A stretch of 34,170 nt of DNA from CAYXUG01 sp964468655 (GTDB taxonomy: Bacteria; Fidelibacterota; Marinisomatia; Marinisomatales; CAYXUG01): the NCBI GenBank assembly GCA_964468655.1, contig CAYXUG010000016.1, positions 1 through 34,170 of the forward strand. Direction: 5' to 3'. The position numbers and the translations under genes were made by a program. Position 1 is the first letter of the stretch, and each line of letters starts with the position of its first letter. Below the pieces are notes generated by a model. The model was not told the DNA's origin. It saw only the letters and a list, made by a program, of their open reading frames with translations, and searched no databases. Of this stretch, positions 7,696 to 14,774 are shown one piece after another.

Positions 7696-9204
7696 CTATT
7701 TCAACACCACCAACTTCCTTGTCTGGATAAACCCGCCTGATTTCAATTGATAAATATAAACCCCACTGGCAACACTACTTGCATCCCATATCACTGAATG
7801 AAGACCGCGTTCCATTGCATCATCAATTAGTGTTTCAACCAATCGACCTTTAACATCAAATATCTGTAGAGACGTTCCGCTGGAACGTCTCCCGGAGACG
7901 ACCGGGTCGGTCGTCTCTACGGGTATGTCTAATCTGATTGTGGTAACCGGATTAAACGGGTTGGGGTAGTTCTGGTAGAGAGCAAACTTTTGAGGAATTT
8001 CTTCTTGATCATCATTGATTGAAACTGCACCATACTCAAATGCACCCATGTCCGGGGCAGAGCCAACGTATTCATCGGGGCTCATGTTGACAAGTGTATC
8101 ACCATCCCAAACATAAAATGCTATACCGGCATCAATACAAGGGGAATTTTCTTGAAGTGTGTAGTCGCTGTTTGCGGGATCAACAAAAAGTGGGTCTTCA
8201 TCAATGTTGCCTTCTAACCAGTTAAAATTAACGATTGGACTGATATAAATATTATCTTCTCCTCCTTCAATATCACAATATGCAATTGAAATTGTATCTA
8301 CGTTCTGTGAATTCCCAAAATACATTTGATATAAATTGTTATCCCAAAATATTGAGTTTATAAAATTCATATCTGAATTTTTTGAATAAATACCGCCTCC
8401 TTCAAGAATAATTGTTCTATTTTCATAGATGTTTGAATTAATGATGTCTAGGTGTGATGAGGAACTATATATACCCCCACCTCTATCTTCTGCTGTATTA
8501 CGGATAAGTTGACATTTTTCCAACGTTATTTCAGAATCTACTGTGAAAAACCCCCCTCCAAGAAAATTGCAATAATTTGAATTAAATACACAGTTTTTTA
8601 GGGACACTTGGGATTCTGATATTTCCATACCCCCACCCAGAAATATTGAATAATTACTTTTTATTTCGGCATTTTGAAAATAACATTTAGAATTGCTAAC
8701 AATTATTCCACCACCATATTTTCCAAACCCATTGATTAAAGATAAATTTTGTATTCCAATATCCATTTTGTTTATTATACCGGTCAGTTTTATTATATTT
8801 TCACCATCCAATATTGTTTCGTTGATTCCTGCCCCAAAAAGGTTGACATAATTGGGTATATTTAATGGAAAATTTTCACCGTTGTTTGAATAACTATAAA
8901 CCCCTTCTGCCAAAAAGACTGAACGTTGATTCAAACTATCAGAGACTATTCTTGATAAAGCGTTACTAATATTTTTCAATGGAGTGTCAGAAGTAAGTCC
9001 ATCATTCGAATTATCCCCTGTAGGAGAAACATAAATATTTGAAGATATCTGTTCATTCAGACCATACCGTATGTCAAAGCTCATACTGTCTAATGGGAAT
9101 GCGTAATAATCAGTCGGGTTTAACATGGAAAAAGTGTCAACAATAACATCCATTGACGTAAACGGCATTAAATAAATATCACTCCCAATACTTGAATAAT
9201 TCAA
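7696..9204 (-). CDS. Beta-helix repeat protein with T9SS sorting domain (3' part of an interrupted gene)
   Basis: This 502-residue frame starts with TTG at 9204, but it continues the upstream frame directly across a single TAA at 9226-9228. It holds a DUF1565-like opening (VSPTGDNSNDGLTSDTPL), right-handed beta-helix repeats rich in GGG (KYGGGI, FLGGGM, FLGGGF, DRGGGIYS, EGGGIYS), and a C-terminal FlgD-like/T9SS type A sorting domain (YQNYPNPFNPVTTIRL, then IFDVKGRLVETL, ending TRKLVVLK). The sorting domain has an unusual insert (residues about ETTDPVVSGRRSSGTS) encoded by a palindromic DNA repeat. Taken alone this part lacks a signal peptide, so it could not reach T9SS through Sec. It is probably a surface or secreted adhesin or carbohydrate-related protein; no substrate can be named. 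Confidence 0.75.
   Translation of the reverse strand: MNYSSIGSDIYLMPFTSMDVIVDTFSMLNPTDYYAFPLDSMSFDIRYGLNEQISSNIYVSPTGDNSNDGLTSDTPLKNISNALSRIVSDSLNQRSVFLAEGVYSYSNNGENFPLNIPNYVNLFGAGINETILDGENIIKLTGIINKMDIGIQNLSLINGFGKYGGGIIVSNSKCYFQNAEIKSNYSIFLGGGMEISESQVSLKNCVFNSNYCNFLGGGFFTVDSEITLEKCQLIRNTAEDRGGGIYSSSSHLDIINSNIYENRTIILEGGGIYSKNSDMNFINSIFWDNNLYQMYFGNSQNVDTISIAYCDIEGGEDNIYISPIVNFNWLEGNIDEDPLFVDPANSDYTLQENSPCIDAGIAFYVWDGDTLVNMSPDEYVGSAPDMGAFEYGAVSINDDQEEIPQKFALYQNYPNPFNPVTTIRLDIPVETTDPVVSGRRSSGTSLQIFDVKGRLVETLIDDAMERGLHSVIWDASSVASGVYIYQLKSGGFIQTRKLVVLK
7866..7920. repeat. GTAGAGACG palindromic repeat inside coding sequence
   Basis: The 55-bp unit starts GTAGAGACG and ends CGTCTCTAC. It holds two perfect hairpins: GAGACGTTCC/GGAACGTCTC (7869-7878 with 7882-7891, 3-nt loop) and GAGACGACC/GGTCGTCTC (7895-7903 with 7909-7917, 5-nt loop). 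GTAGAGACG-type palindromes are known as dispersed repeats in several bacterial phyla. Here the unit lies wholly inside the sorting-domain coding region and is read in frame as about 18 residues. Confidence 0.85.
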
Positions 9205-9225
9205 ATAAATATTGCATCTGTCTTC

Positions 9226-9999
9226 TTAAGTAAAGGATACCTCGTTCCAATGCCCATAAAAATAAATTCCGCCTCCAAATGTTGCAGTATTTTGAATAAT
9301 ATCTGTGGCAGTCAATGTTATATCTGAACTTTCTGCATAAATTCCGCCTCCACGTTCAGTAGAAATGTTATTTTTTATCTTAACATTGTTTAGATCAAGT
9401 TCAGAACCTCCTAAAAAACAGATTCCACCACCCCTTTCAATGGCATAATTACTTGAAATTTCTGAATCTTCAATTTTTATCTCACTGAGATTCAGAAATA
9501 TCCCTCCACCCCAGACTTCACAAAAATTATCAACTATTATTACGTTTTTTAATGTAACCCCTACGCAATCATCAAAGTTAATGCCGCCTCCCCAAAATGA
9601 TTGATTATTCGAAACTTTGAGATTTTCCAAGGTAGGAGTACTGTTAATACAGTTAATCCCGCCACCGTATCCATCAAGCCCATTTCTAATTGTAAAACCC
9701 TTAATGACAGTGGTATTATCGATTATTCCTGTTGCTTCTATAGAAATGACTGATCCATTATTAAATCCATTAATAATTGTATTCTCATAACCTGAACCGA
9801 TTAATTTTATTCCATTGATTGACGGCCACTGAATATTTTCAAAATACTCACCATGAACAACTAACACCGTATCTCCCTCAAATGCTGCATCAATCCCCTG
9901 CTGGATAGTGGGGTAGTCTTCGGGAATGTGGATGATGGTGGCGAATGCAACATTCAAAATGCAAAAGGTGAAGGGAAATAAGTGTTTTATTGTTTTCAT
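9226..9999 (-). CDS. Beta-helix repeat protein (5' part of an interrupted gene)
   Basis: The frame opens at 10029, with further ATGs at 10008 and 9999. I prefer 9999 because it begins a standard signal peptide (MKTIKHLFPFTFCILNVAFA). The mature part starts IIHIPEDYPTIQQGIDAAF, the usual N-cap of secreted pectate-lyase-like helices, followed by at least five GGG-containing coils (GYGGGINC, FWGGGINF, VWGGGIFL, ERGGGICF, ERGGGIYA, FGGGIYF). It ends at TAA 9226-9228 in mid-structure, without any sorting domain, so the exported fragment would be truncated and unanchored. The rest of the protein follows in the same frame. Confidence 0.75.
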   Translation of the reverse strand: MKTIKHLFPFTFCILNVAFATIIHIPEDYPTIQQGIDAAFEGDTVLVVHGEYFENIQWPSINGIKLIGSGYENTIINGFNNGSVISIEATGIIDNTTVIKGFTIRNGLDGYGGGINCINSTPTLENLKVSNNQSFWGGGINFDDCVGVTLKNVIIVDNFCEVWGGGIFLNLSEIKIEDSEISSNYAIERGGGICFLGGSELDLNNVKIKNNISTERGGGIYAESSDITLTATDIIQNTATFGGGIYFYGHWNEVSFT

Positions 10000-10063
10000 C
10001 TTATCCATATCAACAGAAAAATACATCAAGAAAAGGTAATATGCAAATTGTTGACATAATTCA

Positions 10064-10077
10064 GGTTAATTTTAACC
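10064..10077. promoter_or_regulatory. Palindrome in divergent intergenic region
   Basis: GGTTAA-TT-TTAACC is a perfect 6-bp-arm palindrome between the divergent beta-helix gene and the YhaM-like gene, 8 bp after a TTGACA. It could be an operator, but nothing identifies a regulator. Confidence 0.25.
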
Positions 10078-10147
10078 AACCGTATTTTTAAATTAAACCT
10101 ATTTCTTTCCTTGACTTTTGTCTCAATTTAAGGTTTACTTAAACGGC

Positions 10148-11104
10148 GTGAAAAAGATAACTCCAATCTCAGAATTCAAAGTAAATACGGAAGTCCAGGG
10201 GTTTTACCTCTGCAAAGAAAAGCACCTCTGCACAACCCGCGCCGGTGAACCGTATGTCGATATTATCCTCATGGACAAAACGGGAGAAATTAGTGGCAAG
10301 ATCTGGGACAGGGTGAAGGAATTTAAAGAAAAATTTGCAACCGGCGATCCCGTTGCAGTAAAAGGGAAAGTAGAATCCTTTCAGGATAAGCTCCAGTTGG
10401 TCATCGGTAGAATAAATAAAGCGTCAGCTTCACGGTACGGCAGGTATGGTTTTAAGGAAGAACTGCTTATTCCCACATCGCCCTATGATTCCGAAAAAAT
10501 GTGGAAAGAATTGGGCTCACACATTAAAATAATGAAAAACAGTCACCTGAAAAAACTGGTGACTGATATTTTCCGCACGTATAAAGAAATCCTGTTAACC
10601 CAACCTGCATCCGTTTCAATGCATTACCCGTACCGGTCGGGACATTTGGAGCACATTCTTTCCATGGTGAAGTTGAGCGCGCAATTAACAAAACATTATG
10701 AGATTGATCACGATTTACTGCTGACAGGCATTCTTTTGCATGGGATCGGAAAAGTGAAGGAATTGTCAGAAAACATTGTGCCGGAAATTACGGATGAAGG
10801 AAATTTTTTGGGTCATACAGTACTGGGGCAAAAGATTGTAGCGGAATTTGCGGCAAAAATAAAAAATTTCCCCCAGGATTTACTGATGAATGTGGAACAT
10901 ATGGTTGCCACTCATGAAGGCGGATATGACCGCCAGTACCGAACGAGACCCCGCACAAAAGAAGCATTGCTTCTTCAACAGCTGGATGCTTTAGACAGTA
11001 AAATGAATCTGTTTGACCAAATTTTGAAGTCGGATACAGAAGATGGACAATGGACATCAAAAAGAAATATCTTTAACGTCCCCTTATACAAAAAATCAGA
11101 GTAA
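10148..11104 (+). CDS. YhaM-like OB-fold/HD-domain protein (3'-5' exoribonuclease family)
   Basis: Resembles the YhaM family: an N-terminal OB fold (VNTEVQGFYLCKEKHL to about residue 95) and a C-terminal HD domain. The frame reaches back to TTG 10118, but the family's usual N-terminus (KKITPISEFK) begins at GTG 10148, which I chose, giving 318 residues. HD landmarks are HLEHILSM, LLTGILLHGIGKVKEL, EHMVATHEGGYD and LDALDSKM. The central pair reads His-Gly (CAT GGG) instead of the expected His-Asp, which should weaken metal binding. The other His residues and the late Asp remain. It could be a nuclease with altered metal use or a non-catalytic RNA-binding protein. It overlaps the following S-component gene. 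Confidence 0.8.
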   Translation: MKKITPISEFKVNTEVQGFYLCKEKHLCTTRAGEPYVDIILMDKTGEISGKIWDRVKEFKEKFATGDPVAVKGKVESFQDKLQLVIGRINKASASRYGRYGFKEELLIPTSPYDSEKMWKELGSHIKIMKNSHLKKLVTDIFRTYKEILLTQPASVSMHYPYRSGHLEHILSMVKLSAQLTKHYEIDHDLLLTGILLHGIGKVKELSENIVPEITDEGNFLGHTVLGQKIVAEFAAKIKNFPQDLLMNVEHMVATHEGGYDRQYRTRPRTKEALLLQQLDALDSKMNLFDQILKSDTEDGQWTSKRNIFNVPLYKKSE

Positions 11105-11633
11105 TAGAATTTCGAACCTGGCTAAATCAGCCATGCTTATTTCTTTGACTGTGGGATCGGGATTTGCACTGCTGATGGTTCCCAATATTGAATTGATGAC
11201 AACCATTATTTTTATTTCCGGCGTCATTCTGGGACCCTGGCTGGGATTGCAGGTGGGAATGGCAAGTGAATTTATTTTCAGCATCATGAATCCGTTGGGT
11301 TCAGGGTTGGTGTTTCCGTTTTTGCTGATAGCGCAGGTTATTTCAATGGGACTTGTTGGGTTAACCGGCGGAATACTCAGAAACCGTTTTTTGAAGTGTA
11401 ACTGGTCAATTTCAAAAATAGTATTTTTGGGGTTTACTGGATTTTTACTTACCTTTATATTTGATTCACTCACAACCATTAGCTATCCCATGAGTGTTGG
11501 ATTTGAATGGAAAGAAGTTTTGGCAGTGTACATTGCGGGTATGGGATTTACACTGGTTCACCAAATTGGGAATACATGTCTATTTGCACTGGCGCTTCCC
11601 AAAGTATTAACAAGAATTTCAGATGAAGTGTAA
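11043..11633 (+). CDS. ECF transporter S component (substrate unknown)
   Basis: A 196-residue integral membrane protein with five to six hydrophobic helices and the look of an energy-coupling-factor S component: VPNIELMTTIIFISGVILGP, then GMASEFIFSIMNPLG, a Gly-rich helix (GLVGLTGGI) and a final VHQIGNTCLFALALP. S components bind vitamins or metal-chelating precursors and need EcfT and EcfA, which are not in this window. The start at 11043 overlaps the YhaM-like gene by 62 nt; an ATG at 11133 would remove about 30 polar residues and is possible. The next gene overlaps by 11 nt. A cobalamin riboswitch operon lies convergently downstream, so a cobalamin-related substrate is a hypothesis, not a call. 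Confidence 0.75.
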   Translation: MDNGHQKEISLTSPYTKNQSNRISNLAKSAMLISLTVGSGFALLMVPNIELMTTIIFISGVILGPWLGLQVGMASEFIFSIMNPLGSGLVFPFLLIAQVISMGLVGLTGGILRNRFLKCNWSISKIVFLGFTGFLLTFIFDSLTTISYPMSVGFEWKEVLAVYIAGMGFTLVHQIGNTCLFALALPKVLTRISDEV

Positions 11634-13353
11634 ACGATTCACATTATTACTTATTCTTTTAACTACGTTTCTGTTGGCTCAGAATGAGTTGGGGAAAAGT
11701 GATCTTCCCTTCGAGTGGTCCGGCCAGTGGGGAATTTCACAGACGTATGGATTCTCTGATTGGGCAGGGGACTGGCAGATCGAGGGACTCACATTTGACG
11801 GTAATTTCAGCCACTGGCATCAGCGATATCTGATTCCGTTTTCTGAAAGTAGGGATTCATCCGGGACCGATTCAACGACAACCTCTGAATTGTGGTATCG
11901 CCGAGGTGATTACAATCTGGATGAATTTGCTTTTCAATTTCGATCACATGATTCCCGGAAAAGAAGTGTAAATATCAAAGCATTGAAACGGAACTATGAC
12001 GACTGGCACGGGCTTTTGGGTCCTACCACATATTTTGGAGCAGGAGGGACAATCCAGCAGAATTATGTACTCAGTTTTGATCTTCCCGTTGATTCAACAG
12101 AACAGTGGCAAACCAACATTGGCTATTTTAAAACCTCGGGGATGATTCCGGAAGAAGGTAGCGGTGATACATCATGGGTAAAAGGTGTAAGCCAAAGGGA
12201 TGAAATAATTGCCACCAGTCTGGTGCGATCGTGGGAAAGGAGCAAATTCAAATTTCAGGCAGACCTGTCAACATTTGGCCAGCGGTTAAAACACAAAAGT
12301 TTCGCATCCGATCCCAAATGGGGAATGGATTTAACCGCCAACTGGTTCAACTTTTTTACTGAATTTAAAAAGAATGAACGGCTCACCTTGCTTGCCGGTG
12401 TGAACACAAAATATTCCGCCATGAGTTCAGACAGTCTGGGGAATTCTTCGGGACTTGAAGTTGCCGGTACTGTTGGGATAAAGAAAAAAATAGGATTGGG
12501 AGAACTTCAAATTCAGGGAGGAGCAGCAACCATAGTGCAGGATACATCAACTTTCATTTACGATTTCAATTACATAGTTCCCATAGGGAAAACCTATCTT
12601 TCCATTTCAACGAACAGGGTACTTTCCACCATGCCGAATCAGATGGGAGTAGAGCAATTTTCCAATATTTACGGTGATGCAAATGCAGGAAGTCAGGTTC
12701 AGTCAATTACAAAAGTTTCAGTATTCCGTAATTCGGCAAAAACTAAATTGACAGGTGAATATTTTCATTCAAAAACGTCTCCTCATTATTACTTTAAAGA
12801 ATCATGGATTGTTGAAATGCCTGAAACAATAAACCTGATTCAGGTGGATCAAGGATCAATCTCCGGCTTAACCTGGAACGCTCAACTAAATTGGTTCAGA
12901 AACTGGTGGATTGGAGCAAGAGGAGTTTCATTCTCCATAATGCCAAACGGGTGGGGGAATGGCATTCAACATCAGGGGAGAGTTGAACTTGGAATCAATG
13001 AACTACTATTCAAAAAGCGGATGAATGCCACCGCCCGCATCTGGTTCGACTACTGGAGCGGAAGAGATAACTATGTTTGGAAACCTGCGCTGAATCTTGG
13101 GTATTATGATTATAACGCCGTTGTATTCAGTCAGAACCGGACAGCCATTTTTAATGCGGAATTTAAAGCAGTCATTTCCAGTTTTGAAATTACATACACT
13201 ATGCTGAATTTTCTCTACGCCGGCAAATTGCTCATTGAGAATTATTCAGGTCAAACCTACACCGATGAACAACTGACCCTTGAAGCGACGCCATTTTTCC
13301 CAACACCAAAACGGCTGGCGTATTTTTCCATCCGGTGGAATTTTTTGGATTGA
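11623..13353 (+). CDS. Predicted outer-membrane beta-barrel protein of unknown function
   Basis: I do not recognise this 576-residue protein. It has a signal peptide (MKCKRFTLLLILLTTFLLAQ) and then a Trp/Tyr-rich sequence of short amphipathic strands typical of outer-membrane barrels, with an aromatic C-terminus (AYFSIRWNFLD). No TonB plug, carboxypeptidase-like domain or T9SS tail is visible, so it is not a TonB receptor. Its ATG lies inside the last codons of the S-component gene (11-nt overlap), implying coupled translation and perhaps a joint outer-plus-inner-membrane uptake role. That role is inference from position. Confidence 0.7.
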   Translation: MKCKRFTLLLILLTTFLLAQNELGKSDLPFEWSGQWGISQTYGFSDWAGDWQIEGLTFDGNFSHWHQRYLIPFSESRDSSGTDSTTTSELWYRRGDYNLDEFAFQFRSHDSRKRSVNIKALKRNYDDWHGLLGPTTYFGAGGTIQQNYVLSFDLPVDSTEQWQTNIGYFKTSGMIPEEGSGDTSWVKGVSQRDEIIATSLVRSWERSKFKFQADLSTFGQRLKHKSFASDPKWGMDLTANWFNFFTEFKKNERLTLLAGVNTKYSAMSSDSLGNSSGLEVAGTVGIKKKIGLGELQIQGGAATIVQDTSTFIYDFNYIVPIGKTYLSISTNRVLSTMPNQMGVEQFSNIYGDANAGSQVQSITKVSVFRNSAKTKLTGEYFHSKTSPHYYFKESWIVEMPETINLIQVDQGSISGLTWNAQLNWFRNWWIGARGVSFSIMPNGWGNGIQHQGRVELGINELLFKKRMNATARIWFDYWSGRDNYVWKPALNLGYYDYNAVVFSQNRTAIFNAEFKAVISSFEITYTMLNFLYAGKLLIENYSGQTYTDEQLTLEATPFFPTPKRLAYFSIRWNFLD

Positions 13354-13360
13354 TGGATTA

Positions 13361-13455
13361 GCCACGAAGGCACCCCACAGGGTCCTTCGGAGAAGACACT
13401 AAGAAAACAATAAAAATATTTACAAAAAAACTTGGTGCTTTAGTGTCTTAGTGGC
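13361..13455. repeat. Inverted-repeat element between convergent genes
   Basis: Terminal arms GCCACGAAGGCAC (13361-13373) and GTGTCTTAGTGGC (13443-13455) are inverted repeats matching at 11 of 13 positions. Repeats of the GCCACTAAGACACTAAG kind are dispersed in many bacterial genomes. The left arm contains an extra hairpin (GAAGG/CCTTC and ACCC/GGGT, 13366-13388). The element fills the 110-bp gap between the barrel gene and the convergent propeller gene, where it may also stop transcription from either side. Confidence 0.65.
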
Positions 13456-13463
13456 AAGATAAT

Positions 13464-14762
13464 TTATTTCAGTAAAAGCATTTTATTGGTGAATTTCTCA
13501 TTACCCGATTGAAGTGAAGTGATATAAATTCCTGAACTCACCGGAAATCCTGCATTATCTCTGCCACTCCACATTATTGATTTTTCACCCCGTTGTTGAA
13601 CTTCATTGACCAATTCCCGGACGATTCGACCTTTCAAATCATGGATTGTCAATATTACAGGTGACTGCTTAGAGAGTGTATATTGAATTGTTGTTTCTGC
13701 ATTGAAAGGGTTGGGGTAATTTTGATGTAAAGTAATTTTTGTTGGAAAGGCATTCTTTTCATCCACAGACAGGCCATAATTGTAAAACGCAAACGATCCC
13801 GGTATAGCTCCAACTTGGTAGATTGTCTCTTCGACGCTACTTGGCGGTAGAACAACAACTGTGTCAGGTGCTGCATAATTGCTTAATCCAACTACAAACC
13901 CATTTTCCATTGAATAAATGTTTGAATAATTTCCGATTATTCCAGAAGTATCAATGGATAAATCTTCATTTAATGGAGCTATTCCTGTTTGAAATGTTCG
14001 ATATATTTGACTATCATAGTAAGTAATATCCACACCATAATCATAGGTCTGGCCATAGTCATTCATAAGGACTTCACCTGATATCAAATCAATTTTTGAC
14101 ATTCCGGCAGAGGAATACCAACCCCAACCATAATAAATACTAGCCACATAAAGCTGACTGTCATGAATAATCATTTGTCCGGGACCCGGAACCACTTCAA
14201 ATGAATTGGAAACAACAGGATTTTCTTCATTTATATCTATAACTACCACTTGATTTCCACTTGTCCAGTCTGTATTCATTGTCATTGACACATAAAGGAA
14301 TCCGCCTTGATGAACGATATCTTCCGGCAAGCCATTTAATTGTATTGTGTCCTGTATTGTATAGGTATTCAAATCGATGGCCAATATTCCATTGATTCCC
14401 CAGCATGTAACATATCCTGTATTTCCAACGACTTTCATTTCTCTTGGAGAAGCACCCGGGATTTCGATTGTTGTGATATATTCATCTTCATTAAATAGTT
14501 CCAGTACTTCAATAGTATGAGAATTATTCATTATGACATATAATTTACTACCCTGTAACGTCAAAGATTGCCCAACATCTCCTAGTTCATTCCCAGTAAT
14601 TTCCTGATATATGGGTCCGTAAATAGTTTCATCCCATACTCCTATTCTCCACAAAGTTGAGTTATTCTGCCCGAAATTGCCTTCACACAAAACATAAATA
14701 TCCAAACCGTTTGCCATGGCTACATTTATTATTAAAATCAGTGCTGTAGCTAAATTTTTCAT
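13464..14762 (-). CDS. Secreted YncE-like beta-propeller with T9SS sorting domain, candidate BtuG-like cobalamin-binding protein
   Basis: This 432-residue protein has a signal peptide (MKNLATALILIINVAMANG), then repeated propeller blades of the YncE/DUF5074 kind, opening DIYVLCEGNFGQNNSTLWRI and continuing with GNTGYVTCWGINGILAIDLN, GGFLYVSMT and SQLYVASIYYGWGW. From about residue 342 it carries a T9SS type A sorting domain (HQNYPNPFNAETTIQYTL, IHDLKGRIVREL, ending FTNKMLLLK). It is the second gene of a riboswitch-led operon, 12 nt after the BtuB-like receptor, with a good ribosome-binding site (AAAGGAG). In Bacteroides, BtuG is a propeller lipoprotein that captures B12 for BtuB. The same gene pair and B12 control suggest the same job here, with T9SS replacing the lipid anchor. 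Cobalamin binding itself is not shown. Confidence 0.8.
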   Translation of the reverse strand: MKNLATALILIINVAMANGLDIYVLCEGNFGQNNSTLWRIGVWDETIYGPIYQEITGNELGDVGQSLTLQGSKLYVIMNNSHTIEVLELFNEDEYITTIEIPGASPREMKVVGNTGYVTCWGINGILAIDLNTYTIQDTIQLNGLPEDIVHQGGFLYVSMTMNTDWTSGNQVVVIDINEENPVVSNSFEVVPGPGQMIIHDSQLYVASIYYGWGWYSSAGMSKIDLISGEVLMNDYGQTYDYGVDITYYDSQIYRTFQTGIAPLNEDLSIDTSGIIGNYSNIYSMENGFVVGLSNYAAPDTVVVLPPSSVEETIYQVGAIPGSFAFYNYGLSVDEKNAFPTKITLHQNYPNPFNAETTIQYTLSKQSPVILTIHDLKGRIVRELVNEVQQRGEKSIMWSGRDNAGFPVSSGIYITSLQSGNEKFTNKMLLLK

Positions 14763-14774
14763 AATATTTCTCCT

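Larger units (their letters stand above)
7696..10029 (-). pseudogene. Full beta-helix/T9SS gene interrupted by one in-frame TAA
   Basis: Reading the minus strand from 10029 to 7696 gives one 777-codon frame with a single internal stop, TAA at 9226-9228. The residues on either side (HWNEVSFT, stop, EDRCNIYLN) make a continuous beta-helix-to-linker sequence. The intact product would have a signal peptide, a long beta helix and a T9SS tail. Possible explanations are a nonsense mutation, an assembly base error, or read-through. Confidence 0.75.

Noticed and set aside
7861..7925. CRISPR-like or transposon-end interpretation of the GTAGAGACG unit
   Set aside because: There is one unit, no spacers and no transposase; it is a single dispersed palindromic repeat.
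9205..9228. Frameshift as the cause of the split beta-helix gene
   Set aside because: The frames on both sides of 9226-9228 are identical in phase, so a single stop codon, not a frameshift, separates them.
11096..11479. 127-codon minus-strand open frame over the S-component gene
   Set aside because: The plus-strand frame has clear membrane-protein character and fits the operon; the opposite frame looks like a shadow.
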